Positions 44,397 to 54,520 of a DNA stretch of 64,000 nt are shown here, piece after piece (within the stretch, counting starts at the first letter, position 1; each line of letters begins with the position of its first letter). Position numbers and translations under genes: made by a program. Source of the DNA: Eukaryota sp. TZLM1-RC (Eukaryota > Metamonada: BaSk clade); assembly GCA_040285825.1 (NCBI GenBank), contig JAUPSS010000010.1, forward strand, positions 620,001 to 684,000, written 5' to 3'. Below the pieces are notes generated by a model. It ran no database searches, was not told where the DNA came from, and was given only the letters and a program-made list of their open reading frames with translations.

Positions 44397-45184
44397 ATAT
44401 TTTTCTTCAAAAGTAGAAAATAGAAATTGGCTTTTTAGATTATGAACAATCTTGATTGCAATATTATTTAGGTTAATACAACATTACTTTTCCTGTTTCT
44501 TCTTAAAAGAATAAAGTATTTGTTCAAATTCACCAACATTTCGTTTTTCTTCATGGTCTTAATTGTTTTTATTTGACAACTTATCGTTAGATATTACTGG
44601 CAGAGACATTGTTTTCAATTCTGCCAGTGATTCAAGAATCTCATGTATCTGCTGAAAGAGAATATTGTCATTGAATAATTTTGGTTCTACTGATATAGGT
44701 GATGTGTGATGTGATTGGATTGATAACTCTGATGACGGCTTTGTTTTCTGTTATGTTGCAACCACCACTTCCAAGAAGAAAACTTGATCATGTATCTGCT
44801 CTTGAATTTAAATCATGGGGTTATTGCAGACATGCATCAGGTAAACAAATCAAAATATATGAAACGAGTGGTTTATTAAGCACCATAGGAATAACACACA
44901 ATTATAAATGGATTTGAATCAATGGTGACATGACATCACGTGTTAATTGTAAACTAGTAATCTATAACAAAATATGACTGGCATCCAACACTAAAGAACA
45001 ATATGGTAAAAATGTCAAAACTATGGAAAAAGATAATGCCGATAGAGACATACAACTGCTTTTTGATACTTTTCCATTTTCTATAAACGTGAAAATGTCA
45101 GTAGAAGCAGGAAGTCTATTGAATGATTTTCAATGAATTGATCAGAAGATATCCTTTGATGGCGCACAGAAATTTAATTTGTGA
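44397..45184. other. Stretch without a confident gene
   Basis: The reverse strand at about 44,700-44,560 encodes PISVEPKLFNDNILFQQIHE...LESLAELKTMSLP before a stop, and the plus strand at 44,699-44,917 starts with a signal-peptide-like MMCDVIGLITLMTALFSVML. Either might be an exon, but I cannot join them to a gene. Confidence 0.35.
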
Positions 45185-45300
45185 TAATTAATAAATTATT
45201 TCGGTTATTGTATCGAATAAGGGAAGCAATGGCGAGACAGTAAGCAGATCAGGATTTTGTAGAGGAGATCTTGCTTCATTGAATTAAGTCCCATTCGTTC
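45185..45300 (+). pseudogene. Family D RLE 3' fragment, second copy
   Basis: Nucleotide similarity to 36,335-36,440 (TCGAATAAG.GAAGC, AGACAGTAAGCAGATCAGGA, TTTTGTAGAGGA.ATCTTG). A substitution makes a stop inside. Short relic. Confidence 0.65.
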
Positions 45301-45605
45301 ATAAGGAAGTGAGAGTGACAGTGGTAACGACAGCCTGCTTAAATTTTGGAAGTCGCAAGCTTATCTTCGAACTGGGTTAAAAAGGATTTTTGTTTAGAAT
45401 CGTGCTTTGGTACAATTTTTCCTAACTTTATTGTTTTGAATTGATAATCGTAAAAATAAGTAATGTGATATTTGAATTATCAATGATTTAATCAAAATAA
45501 GTTTAATTAAAAGGCAAAATCAAAATCAACAGCAAAGAACAAATCAAAACCTAAAATATAAAGTGAAATAAAAATAAAAGAGAAATTAAATAAATTGAAT
45601 TCTTA

Positions 45606-45731
45606 TCTAGGTATCTCACTAGTGAGTACCTTATTATATTTAGAATAGTATTAAATAGAATTATTTTTATCTTAACCCACTTTACACCAACACATATTTA
45701 CATAGAGCTAACATAATGCCTAACGGCAACA
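45606..45731 (+). repeat. 5' LTR of G2
   Basis: 126 bp, TCTAGGTATCTCAC...GGCAACA; the first G of the expected TG is mutated compared with the 3' LTR (TGTAGG). Contains the perfect 12-bp palindrome CTCACTAGTGAG at 45,615-45,626. Confidence 0.8.
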
Positions 45732-46005
45732 ATAATTATTTTACGTCACAGGCACACCAACCAGCAAACAGCAACAGCGCTGTAAACAGTAAAAAGATGT
45801 CTGGGGTATGTCACACATCTTCAGAGGAGACCCTTCTGACCCTTCTCTTTACATAGTTTCGAGTGCTATGGATACTCCACGTGAAAAAGTGAGTTCAAGT
45901 GTAACCCACTCCACTCAAGTTAGAACGAGTTAAGATGTATCACATCTCACTTCCGGTCAATCTAGTTCGGGTCAAAACCCCACTTCCAACCTAACTAATT
46001 CGGAG

Positions 46006-46604
46006 GTGACACCTCCGACCCACAACGACAACTCAACGGCTACTACAGCCCTGGCCACGGACAATTTTTCACTGGACAAACCTCCTGTCATAATCACTGA
46101 GTTAAAAGCGCTCCTTGTCACTCTATTGACAGAAGAGAGTGAGAAACAGGAACTGACGGACTTCGTAGAATCGCTACCATCAGATACGTCTCTGTACCCA
46201 GACATTGAGAATTGTGTCTCGGTACAAACATTGAATGAGACCATGGTCAGTTTTAGCGAAGTTCCCTTAACCCCACAATCACTAAAAGATTTTCAGCGCT
46301 TCTCGACCAAGAAAGCAAACAGTTGTCGGATAGACCTGCGGACCGACTATTGCCATTAAATTTCTCTTGTAAATCCATCATGTCTAAGCCTCGCGCTGAC
46401 AAATTCGATTTTGTTGGAAAGAGAGCCACCCTCGACATGTGTAATTTGAGAATTCGGTGGTTGGAGGTCAGGGAAAATGGTCGATACTTCTCCCGAAAAT
46501 TAGATGGGCCCGAGAATGTACAGCTCCTCCCAGCCTGGTTCAGACCAGGTCTGGACAAAAGATATGAGAATAACATCACTTCTGAAAAATTACACGGTAG
46601 TTAG
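46006..46604 (+). pseudogene. G2 gag-like region
   Basis: Two overlapping frames: 46,006-46,359 (LKALLVTLLTEESEKQELTD, FVESLP) and 46,323-46,604 (KFDFVGKRATLDMCNLRIRW). The shift between them lies near 46,310-46,340. Position after the 5' LTR suggests Gag, but I recognise no capsid or knuckle motif. 46,605-47,040 carries short coding-like pieces of the same element. Confidence 0.45.
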
Positions 46605-47044
46605 AGAGGTTCATGAATACTACCCATCTTTGTCAAACCATAATGTCGTTGAGATGAGACCCGGTTCTCAACCGTTCAAGCTATTTTTTGTGAACAAAGA
46701 GTGACCTACAAACGAGATCATGGCAATATAAGAACGGCAGTCATTTCTACCTACAGGTCTACTCCTAATTATCAAAAGGTACAAATTGGAGAAACTTGGA
46801 TTAATAACAAGATTTTTGTCGTCACCCCAATCTTAGTTATAGAAAATACGCCTTTTAAAGCATCAGACCTGTCAGGCCATCTATCCAATTCCATCCTCAA
46901 GAGGAACCTAAACCTCTTCATAAACTCCAGACAGACAAATTACCTCAGCCTGATAATCATGACATTCCAATGGATGTCCTCACTATCCAACCGACTGATT
47001 CTGTGTTACTAATGGAAGAGTCAACCTTCCAAATGTATATGGTC

Positions 47045-47855
47045 TATTATTAAATGATCATCAATGGACAACTGCCTTCAGGATGAGGTGTTTTCTGTGG
47101 CCATGTAGTGTGCCAAATGATTTGATTTGTCGTTGTGGTCAGCTCATTAATCTGAATCATTTATTTAATTGCAAATTTAATATTACATATCGCTCAGTTG
47201 TTCACGATGCTGTTAGAGATCAACTATACGCTATGTGCAAAAGTCATCACATTGAAGCTTTTGTTGAACCACTTGTGCGAAGGTTGTCATCTAAAAATGA
47301 AGATGAAAATACTTTTGGGAAACGCCCTGCTGATTTCATTACCCCTGCGTCTGATGGTGTTATTAAAGTTGTTGATGTAGTCACTGTTGATGTTTGTAAA
47401 GACTCAACAATTGATTTTGCTAAAAGAGATGAAACTCCGCTTTGCTTTGCTGAAAAGAGCAAAATCAAAAAGTACAATGAGCCCTTATCTCAGCTAGGAC
47501 GTGTTGAGCATGTCAGGTATCAGTTGGTTCCATTTGCTGTTTCTCTTTTTGGTAACATTGAAATATCTGGCATTAAATTTCTTGAAGGTTTCAGAAGTTT
47601 AATAAAAGAAAGAGCACGAAAAGAATTGAACTTCAATTTCTGGCACAATAGAATTGTTTTTAGTATTCTTAAAGCAATTTCAGAAATGTTGACCAAAGCA
47701 CTGTTACAATTAGGAATAGAGTATGAAAATCGCGCGCTTAAAATATTTGATGATGATGCATGTATTGAGGATATTGAGTTCTAGTTTTTTGTTTAATGTT
47801 TTGTTAGCGTTCAAAATAAATTTCAATTTAAAAAAACCTTATATCAAACAGGTCC
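47045..47855 (+). mobile_element. Nested RLE retrotransposon, 5'-truncated (family E)
   Basis: Contains an intact 233-residue frame at 47,083-47,784 and a 70-bp 3' UTR with an AAAATAAA-type end. The coding part starts in LLNDHQWTTAFRMRCF, then the zinc motif CRCGQLINLNHLFNC, RPADFITPA, VVDVVTVDV and KIKKYNEPL (RLE core) and FNFWHNRIVFSILKAI. It is clearly related to family C but distinct. It interrupts LTR element G2, hence younger than it. Function in the family: target nicking; alone, without RT, it is a dead fragment although its frame is open. Confidence 0.83.
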
Positions 47856-48157
47856 TGGATTGAATAGACAAGACTTGTCAGTGTCACGGTCACAAACAGC
47901 AGCTAACGAACATGACCCACGCCAGGTACTTGATTTAAATTTACAATCCCACGTTGGATATCATTACAGAACAAATGCTTTAGAACACGAAATGCTCCAT
48001 GAGCCACCCAGATTCGAATTCCCAAAAACTCGAATGAAAATAGTACATTTCCTACTGGAATTTGTACTCTGGGACAGCACATGCAGAGGGGGTACAACAA
48101 ATTTCGACATAGTAGAAATGTCCCAATCAAGTTCAGCAACACAAACAGATCGCTGAC

Positions 48158-48737
48158 ATGGTGAACAGTTCATCTCAGTTGCTAGCAATTCAGAGAACCG
48201 ACACAACTGAAAAACAACAACAAATCGATTCCTTACGTTCTCGGCTCAAGATATGGAATGTCTGCGCTATATTTGGCATACCTATGTCTATACATAGTGA
48301 TAATGGTCCTGAGTTCGCCAATGAAAAATTTAAATTGCTTTGCCGAAGAATGTCAATTGAAGTATAAAATTCAATTCCTTATCACTCTGAAAGTAATGGA
48401 TTGGTAGAAAGAAAACATCGAGATGTGATACAATGTATAAGGACATTATTAATAGACTACAACGACTATGATGCTTGGTCCGCGTATGTAAAAATAACTC
48501 AATTATTAATTAATTCAACCAAAAGTAGAATAACAAGTCACACTCCATACGAACTGATGTTTGGGTCGTCTATGAGCCCAAGATCAGATCCAGCTAACAT
48601 CCTAGGAAGCATTTTTGATTTTGAATACAATGTGCCACTTTTACAAGACCTCAAACTTAAGAATGATCGGCTTCAAAAGAAATGGGAAGAATCAGAGCAT
48701 ACTGGTTAGGCCCATATCTGGTTTAAAAAACCCCTTC
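48158..48737 (+). pseudogene. G2 integrase core, C-terminal half
   Basis: FGIPMSIHSDNGPEFANEKF carries the second Asp of the DDE triad and IPYHSESNGLVERKHRDV the Glu region; a TAA (48,365-48,367) interrupts them in frame. SHTPYELMFG is the conserved distal motif, and WLGPYLV just after is the GPY/F module, in a shifted frame near 48,700. The first Asp and the zinc-binding HHCC domain are absent; the upstream sequence (SSSATQTD..., about 48,120) looks gag-like, so a deletion fused gag to integrase. Confidence 0.83.
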
Positions 48738-48738
48738 C

Positions 48739-49128
48739 AACTCCACTTCATCAATAAAGAACCTGAAGACTGGTGAACAATCAAAAGTATCTAAGAGGGA
48801 CTGTAAAATTTATAACGCTGACGATCCTAACGATGTCGATCTACTTAGGGCAATCGCAGCCACAGATTCAGGTAAACATGTCATCGAAGAAATCCTTGAC
48901 GAGTATAATACTGCTCAAGGACCCTTCTGTACTGTAAGATGGTTTAATGGAGATACTACTGAGGAACCACTCCATTCTACCAGATATTCAGACGCTTATC
49001 AACGATTTAATAAGAAACCTAATAAAAGAAAACGTAAATCTGTTGAATCCAACAACGCAGCTCGGGCTTTCCCCGTGCCTCAGCAAAAGCGTTATCCGCA
49101 AAGGCAGCGGAAGAACAACTGTAAATAA
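48739..49128 (+). CDS. G2 integrase C-terminus with chromodomain
   Basis: 129 in-frame codons without a start Met, ending in TAA. It reads IKNLKTGEQSKVSKRDCK (end of the GPY/F module), then HVIEEILDEYNTAQGPF and TVRWFNGDTTEEPL, which fit a chromodomain (EIL...Y.V+W.....TWEP), although the aromatic cage appears altered. A basic tail (NKKPNKRKRKS, QRQRKNNCK) ends 28 bp before the 3' LTR. Chromodomains on integrases direct chromovirus insertion into heterochromatin. Part of a polyprotein; frame-shifted relative to the integrase core. Confidence 0.75.
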   Translation, partial: NSTSSIKNLKTGEQSKVSKRDCKIYNADDPNDVDLLRAIAATDSGKHVIEEILDEYNTAQGPFCTVRWFNGDTTEEPLHSTRYSDAYQRFNKKPNKRKRKSVESNNAARAFPVPQQKRYPQRQRKNNCK

Positions 49129-49137
49129 TTTTTATTA

Positions 49138-49156
49138 AGAAAACGGGAGAAGGTCG
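49138..49156 (+). promoter_or_regulatory. Polypurine tract of G2
   Basis: AGAAAACGGGAGAAGG immediately upstream of the 3' LTR, the expected plus-strand primer site in reverse transcription. Confidence 0.65.
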
Positions 49157-49282
49157 TGTAGGTATCTCACTAGTGAGTACCTTAGTGTATTTAGAATAAT
49201 ATTAAATAGAATTATATTTATCCTAACCCGCCTCACACCATCACATACTTACATACAACTAGCATAATGCCTAATGGCACCA
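49157..49282 (+). repeat. 3' LTR of G2
   Basis: 126 bp, TGTAGGTATCTCAC...GGCACCA. Same CTCACTAGTGAG palindrome at 49,166-49,177. Confidence 0.8.
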
Positions 49283-49286
49283 CTTA

Positions 49287-49824
49287 GACAAAAAGTGTTT
49301 TTTTGAATGTTGAATGCTAGTCAAGGTAGAGATCTAGTGGTAAGTGATTAAAATTTAAACTAAAAATTGAACTGAACAACTCAATTGAAAATAAAATAAG
49401 ACTAAAAAAGAATTGGATGCAAAAAGAACAGCCAAAAAATTGGAATAAAGCACACATTATTCACAACTTTAATCAAAAAATATCCACAAAACCACAAGAA
49501 CAAGCCTAGCCAAGCATGTACCAGAAGCTAAGAAGTTTAAAGGTCCTCAACAACTCTGGAAAAATAATATATATAAATATAAATATATAAAAAAAATAAT
49601 GGTAAAACTCATAATAATAATTAATAGACTTAATTGACAAAATTATATATTGATGTCAATAAATAGATTAGTTTAATAAGAAATGCAATTTTACAGAAAT
49701 AAAATCTTTAAATAAAATAAAAGTACGTTTTTGTTCATTAAAACTCATCCTAAGAGTTAAGTAAGTAATTGACTTGATTAGTGGATATTTCGACTTTTGC
49801 TGTCATGATATTTAATTAAATGCG
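49287..49824. other. AT-rich 3' flank of the WD-repeat gene
   Basis: Very A-rich, no coding features on either strand; includes an ATATATAAATATAAATATAT stretch near 49,568. No repeat family recognised. Confidence 0.5.
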
Positions 49825-52221
49825 TTACCCTTGCTCATTCAAAACTTCATCTAACTGTTCTTCTAAATTAATAGAGACCAACACTCCGGATAAACAACCA
49901 ACTAGTACACTCAATGATCTTGGAGATAGCTTGCAATCAGAAGGGGAAAGATATCTGGGTAGTGGTCGATGAAAGAGACAATAAGACTCATTTGAAACAG
50001 AATAATGCCAAACTTGGAAACAATCATGATAAAAAAGGCATAAAAGACCCCCATTCGAAATATTCAGCTTGTCAGGCGGTGGTATGACACAAGTTGATCT
50101 GACATCTGACGTGTGGGTGGTTTTAAAATCAGATAATTTGGTAAGTGTGACAACATCGAAAATTTCAACAAAAAGCTCATCCCCAGAAAATATTAAAAAA
50201 TTGCCATCCAAGTCTAAAAATTTGCACGGTGTTGTAGTGAGAGCTTTTGCAAATGAAAAATCAGTGTTGAAGGCCAGGGCACCGTGATTGGAAGTGACAA
50301 TTACCTTTTTTAAGCCAATATACGAATAAATATTGTAAAAATCAGTACAATGACGAATATTTTGAGGTAAAAAAATCGAGAGATCATGAGAAGAGATCAC
50401 TGAAATTTTCCACGGTGTCATTTTATCAGTTTTACAGACAAAAACCAACCCTGACCGTGTTAAAACTAAAATAAAAGGAACAGAATTAGCTTTTTGGTAC
50501 AACAAATCAAATCCAACAATCACATCATCAATCAAATCATCACCATTTTTGAGCTGATCACGTGACAACAGCTGGACTTCAGAAGACCGCCTACTCTCTG
50601 CATGAAAAAGCTTGACTACGCCGTTATCCAAGCCCAACACAAAAGCAACAGTATCTTCTACAAAAATACAACAATTAATATCCAAATAACCTTCACAAAT
50701 AATCCACGAATCAACCAAAAGCGCCCCGCAAGACTCGAAATCCCATAAAATTAATCTATTATCATTACCAATGGTAAAGCAAGCGGAACGTGATACAGTG
50801 TCAAAAAAGCAAGACTCCTCTTGACTGATTGTCGATGATAGGGAAGCTATACTGTTGCTTTTATTTAGAGTTGGTAGTAGTGAATTTAAAGAACTTGTGG
50901 AAAGGTTTTTTGAGAGTGAATTTGTTGATTTGGTTGGTGGACAATCAAATAAATCAATCAAATCAGTGGTGACGTCATCAAACTGCCACGTGGCGGTTTT
51001 TGACTCGTTGCCGATAGGAAAGACTTTGATTATCGAATCAGTATGAGATGATTGGTGACCAGACGCATTCGCAACAACTTGTACAGAATAAAGTTTAACC
51101 TTTGTAATAGAACCAATCACAAAGGTCCAATCAATCAATAAATCATCGTTATTTTTGGAAACAGTTAAAAACTGGCAATCAATCGGCGGAGTTGCCACGT
51201 ACCTTCTATTAAAAGAAACAGCTTTATAAACAGAAGTCCTTAACAACGCCATTGACAAAACACAATAGAAAAAAACAGTTCCGTTACAATCAATAGCAAT
51301 AAAACCTGTTTTTGAAAACTTGGCGATACAACAGAATTTCAGCTTATCAGGGTGAAAGAGTCTCGAAGTACACTTACCTGTTCTGATGGAGAAATACCCA
51401 ACACTAGCATCACTGCCAATTGAGATTAGTGTAGATAGCTCAGAAAATATCAGAATGTCAACGACTGCTGACGTGTGAGCAGAGTCAATAACTGTATAAA
51501 CTGTTTTTCTTTTTGACCTCTTTTCTGACCTTCTGCTAACTTCTCTTGACCTCTCTTGACTTTCCTGCAAACAATTGAGAAAAACTTCACCATCTGCCAC
51601 AATGATACTTCCCATAGAGTCTCCTAATGCCAAAACACCCACGGGACTAGACGTCAATCCCGATATCCTATGACATTCATACCTCACCACATGAACCCAA
51701 CCCGTAAGAGAGGAGAGGGGAAGAAACGAGAGTGAAGAAGGGGTGTAGAGGGATGAGCGAATGAGGGCAGGCAAGATTTTGAAATTTTGTTTAAAAAGAT
51801 GAACAGAATCGTCTGTTGCAGAGACAACTATTCCAATGGAAGGGACGATGGCGATTTGAAGAACACCACTACCAACTGCGATAGTTTGAATGTACCCAGT
51901 GGAGGGCTTCCATGTAGTTCCGAGTACAGAGGTCGTGGTTTGAATGGGGACAGCAAAAGGGTTGAAGATGCGGACACAGCCGTCATCTGAACCAGCGAAA
52001 AGAAGGTTATTAAAGGGGTCGAAGGCAAGGCAACGTATAGGTCCCTTTGCAGCAGTAACGTGGAAAAATTGTGTAGATTGAAGAGAAGTGGAAGTGCGAT
52101 AGCCAGTGAGAGTACCATCAGTTGCTCCGAAAAAGACATGGTTGTTGTGAGTAGTGATTGAGGTGATTGTGAATCCTAAGGGGAGCTTGACATTGAGTGA
52201 TCCGGCTTGATTGACATCCAT
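49825..52221 (-). CDS. WD40-repeat protein (IPI3/WDR18-like architecture uncertain)
   Basis: 798 residues, single exon, the longest intact gene in the window. The N-terminal ~330 residues show beta-propeller repeats: GPIRCLAFDPFNNLLFAGSDDGCVRIF, a run at about 85-110, IGIVVSATDDSVHLF and SAHTSAVVDILIFSELSTLI... Ser/Lys/Arg-rich insertion at about 225-245 (SREVSRRSEKRSKRK). A Ser/Asn-rich low-complexity stretch lies near 430-470, and a second set of propeller-like strands fills the C-terminal half (RLILWDFESC; GGLLCLFYHDCFQVWHY). Probably a scaffold with two propellers; the mix of 'DPFNNLLFAGSDDG' and hydrophobic blades recalls the Rix1-complex WDR18/IPI3 N-terminus but I cannot assign it. First Met used; upstream sequence is non-coding. 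Confidence 0.78.
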   Translation of the reverse strand: MDVNQAGSLNVKLPLGFTITSITTHNNHVFFGATDGTLTGYRTSTSLQSTQFFHVTAAKGPIRCLAFDPFNNLLFAGSDDGCVRIFNPFAVPIQTTTSVLGTTWKPSTGYIQTIAVGSGVLQIAIVPSIGIVVSATDDSVHLFKQNFKILPALIRSSLYTPSSLSFLPLSSLTGWVHVVRYECHRISGLTSSPVGVLALGDSMGSIIVADGEVFLNCLQESQERSREVSRRSEKRSKRKTVYTVIDSAHTSAVVDILIFSELSTLISIGSDASVGYFSIRTGKCTSRLFHPDKLKFCCIAKFSKTGFIAIDCNGTVFFYCVLSMALLRTSVYKAVSFNRRYVATPPIDCQFLTVSKNNDDLLIDWTFVIGSITKVKLYSVQVVANASGHQSSHTDSIIKVFPIGNESKTATWQFDDVTTDLIDLFDCPPTKSTNSLSKNLSTSSLNSLLPTLNKSNSIASLSSTISQEESCFFDTVSRSACFTIGNDNRLILWDFESCGALLVDSWIICEGYLDINCCIFVEDTVAFVLGLDNGVVKLFHAESRRSSEVQLLSRDQLKNGDDLIDDVIVGFDLLYQKANSVPFILVLTRSGLVFVCKTDKMTPWKISVISSHDLSIFLPQNIRHCTDFYNIYSYIGLKKVIVTSNHGALAFNTDFSFAKALTTTPCKFLDLDGNFLIFSGDELFVEIFDVVTLTKLSDFKTTHTSDVRSTCVIPPPDKLNISNGGLLCLFYHDCFQVWHYSVSNESYCLFHRPLPRYLSPSDCKLSPRSLSVLVGCLSGVLVSINLEEQLDEVLNEQG

Positions 52222-53204
52222 TTAAATAAGGGTAGACGGTTGTAAATCTGGTGGTTCAGAATTTGTTGAAGGAGCAGTTGAGTATGTGGAGAAGAGAGCA
52301 GATCAGGCTTCACCAATTTGCAATGTGCCAACTTGGCACATTTATCAACATTGCTCTGATTCCATGGTCTTCGACTTACAACAAAGTCATAACGGACTCA
52401 CAAATATGATTTTAAATCATAGTTGAAGATTGCGTCATGACGTCATCACAAATCATGAATTTTGTAATGGTTTCATTTCCAAATTTTTACCAATTAAAAA
52501 TAAATACACAAAAACAAAATCCAAACTTTTTTTGTAATTCAATTTGAAATATTCAAACTGTTCAATAATATAGGTTTGTTTGCTGATGAAGTAGAGGCAA
52601 TCTTTTTTGAAAAGCAAGAGAACGACAGTGATAATGAAGTACTGGAAGAACAAGTAAAAGGAAGGATGTGTTTGAACAGAAACAAATTGGCGTTTGAAGA
52701 AGATACCTTTACAGTTGGGGAACTAGCTCACACAGCGAAACAACTTAGACTTGTATGATGTCATTTATGATTATTGATCTTACGGATCTATTTTGCATTT
52801 ATTTATAGTTTTATTGAATAAAGATTATTATAATTGAAGAAACAATAAATTGCAAGGAGTGTACACTCCATGCACAGTGATTTCATGACGTCATGACAAA
52901 ATGGGTTTGAGTGTAAGCTTCAACTATGTTTTAAATACAACAATCAATTACTTCATCAATTCAATAAGCCCAATCCCGTTTGACAAGGTTTGACAAACGC
53001 AATTTGTGGTAAATACAACAAGCTCCTTAATTGAGGAAGCTGCCATACAAGTAATATACAGGAGTACTGTTGAACTTGATGTCATTGTTGAATAGAGATG
53101 CTCCAGTTTTAACAACTGTTTGAAAATTACTAGGAGCAGTCAGATTTTGAAAGGTGTCAGGTGTACATCTCAGACATAAAATTCGTTGAAAACATTTTGT
53201 TTAA
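52222..53204. other. Region between WD-repeat gene and GalE with a small ORF
   Basis: Holds a 60-codon frame at 52,576-52,758 (acidic, EKQENDSDNEVLEEQVKG, then FEEDTFTVGELAHTAKQL) preceded by ATAG, so it could be the last exon of a small gene; upstream 52,258-52,420 is also open in one frame (EFVEGAVEYVEKRADQA). I cannot connect them. Two TGACGTCA palindromes flank this ORF at 52,438-52,445 and 52,886-52,893. Confidence 0.4.
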
Positions 53205-54188
53205 ATGACCATTCTTGTCACAGGATGTGCTGGCTACATTGGCTCTCACACATGCAAGTTGCTTATAGAACTTGGAGAATCAGTTGTTGGTGTTGATAAT
53301 CTTGGCAATGGCCATGAAGAATCCTTGTCATCACTAGACATGGTTTTCATCAACGGAGATGTTTGTGATTCACGCTTTATTGAAACGGTCATCAAAGATC
53401 ACAAAGTTGATGCTGTTATACATTTTGCTGCCTTCATTGAGGTTGGTGAATCTGTCCAAGATCCATTAAAGTATTTCAATAACAACATCAACAGCTCATT
53501 GTCTGTATTAACAGCAATGAAAAACACTGGGTGTAAGCATTTTGTATTCTCTTCTACAGCAGCTATTTTTGGAATCCCAGAGGTCATTCCCATCCGTGAT
53601 GATGCTCCAACCAACCCTATCAATCCATATGGGGAGTCAAAGCTTACGGTTGAGAAAATATTAAAGTCCCTCTCACCCACTGTTAAATCTGTTTGTCTTC
53701 GCTACTTCAATGCTAGTGGAGCTCACTCTTCTGGCGAAATCGGTGAAGCTCACAACCCCGAGACCCATCTAATCCCCCTGGTTCTACAAGTAGCCCAAGG
53801 AAAAAGAGAAAAGATTATGGTGTTTGGTAATGATTACAACACCCCCGATGGATCTTGTGTCCGTGACTACATCCACATAATGGACCTTGCTGATGCCCAC
53901 TACAAAGCCCTTCTGCACCTCCGTAACGGTGGACAAACTGATTGCTTCAATCTTGGTTGTGGGGTAGGATACTCTGTATTGGAGGTGATTGAAACCGCAA
54001 GGAAAGTTACAAACCATCCCATTCCTGCTGAAATTGCCCCTCGCCGTCCTGGAGATCCTGATATCCTGGTAGCTGATTCTTCTCGTGCTATTGAAGTTTT
54101 GGGTTGGGAACGACGCCTCAATGATTTGGAAAAGATCATTGCATCAGCTTGGAAATGGCATAGTGAACATCCCAATGGATACGAATAG
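53205..54188 (+). CDS. galE: UDP-glucose 4-epimerase
   Basis: 327 residues, single exon. Extended short-chain dehydrogenase: NAD-binding GCAGYIGS at residues 7-14, VDNLGNG at 30-36, GDVCD at 51-55, HFAAFIEVGES at 73-83, catalytic SST at 116-118 and YxxxK with Tyr142 and Lys146 (PYGESK). C-terminal substrate-binding part has RDYIHIMDLADAH and FNLGCGVGYSVLEVI. It interconverts UDP-glucose and UDP-galactose (Leloir pathway), in the cytosol. Length is a little shorter than the usual ~338-348. The start has a favourable AAATGACC context and the motif begins right after it. The wording of the HFAAFIEVGES and FSSTAAIFG motifs resembles bacterial GalE; transfer is possible but untested. Confidence 0.95.
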   Translation: MTILVTGCAGYIGSHTCKLLIELGESVVGVDNLGNGHEESLSSLDMVFINGDVCDSRFIETVIKDHKVDAVIHFAAFIEVGESVQDPLKYFNNNINSSLSVLTAMKNTGCKHFVFSSTAAIFGIPEVIPIRDDAPTNPINPYGESKLTVEKILKSLSPTVKSVCLRYFNASGAHSSGEIGEAHNPETHLIPLVLQVAQGKREKIMVFGNDYNTPDGSCVRDYIHIMDLADAHYKALLHLRNGGQTDCFNLGCGVGYSVLEVIETARKVTNHPIPAEIAPRRPGDPDILVADSSRAIEVLGWERRLNDLEKIIASAWKWHSEHPNGYE

Positions 54189-54520
54189 TTGTTGGTGTTT
54201 GATTTAATATTGAATAGGTCTGATTAAATATATAAATGATTTTTGTTTTATTATTGACGATTTTGTTTAACAATGCTAAGAATATTATATTTCCTTTGTT
54301 TCTAAATTGAGTTTGTTCTTGAATTACCTAAATCAAATGTAATTCATTATGAGATTGATGAACATAAATTTCAACTCTTTCTTCCCAAAAATAATATGAA
54401 AATAGTATAAAACTTAATAAAATAAAAAACAATAAAAACTAACTCAGAGTATGTTGAGAATAATTCAATCAATCCCGCAACTGAATTAGATATAAACTTT
54501 AAGCAAAAAACCAGTTCAAT
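54189..54520. other. Intergenic between convergent galE and POP4
   Basis: Shared 3' flank of two convergent genes; AT-rich, no coding or structural feature recognised. Confidence 0.55.

Larger units (their letters stand above)
45606..49282 (+). mobile_element. Ty3/gypsy chromovirus with 126-bp LTRs, deleted and with nested RLE (G2)
   Basis: Two direct repeats of 126 bp bound 3.68 kb, with CTTA immediately outside both (45,602-45,605 and 49,283-49,286) as 4-bp target duplication. Inside: a gag-like region, a nested 5'-truncated RLE element, the catalytic C-half of integrase, a GPY/F-like module, a chromodomain and a purine tract. Protease, RT and RNase H are missing, so it is a deletion derivative. 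Several in-frame stops show it is old. The LTRs differ at roughly one base in eight to ten by eye. Confidence 0.83.

Noticed and set aside
53399-54175. Reverse-strand frames inside galE
   Set aside because: Antisense shadows of a well-conserved gene with no features of their own.
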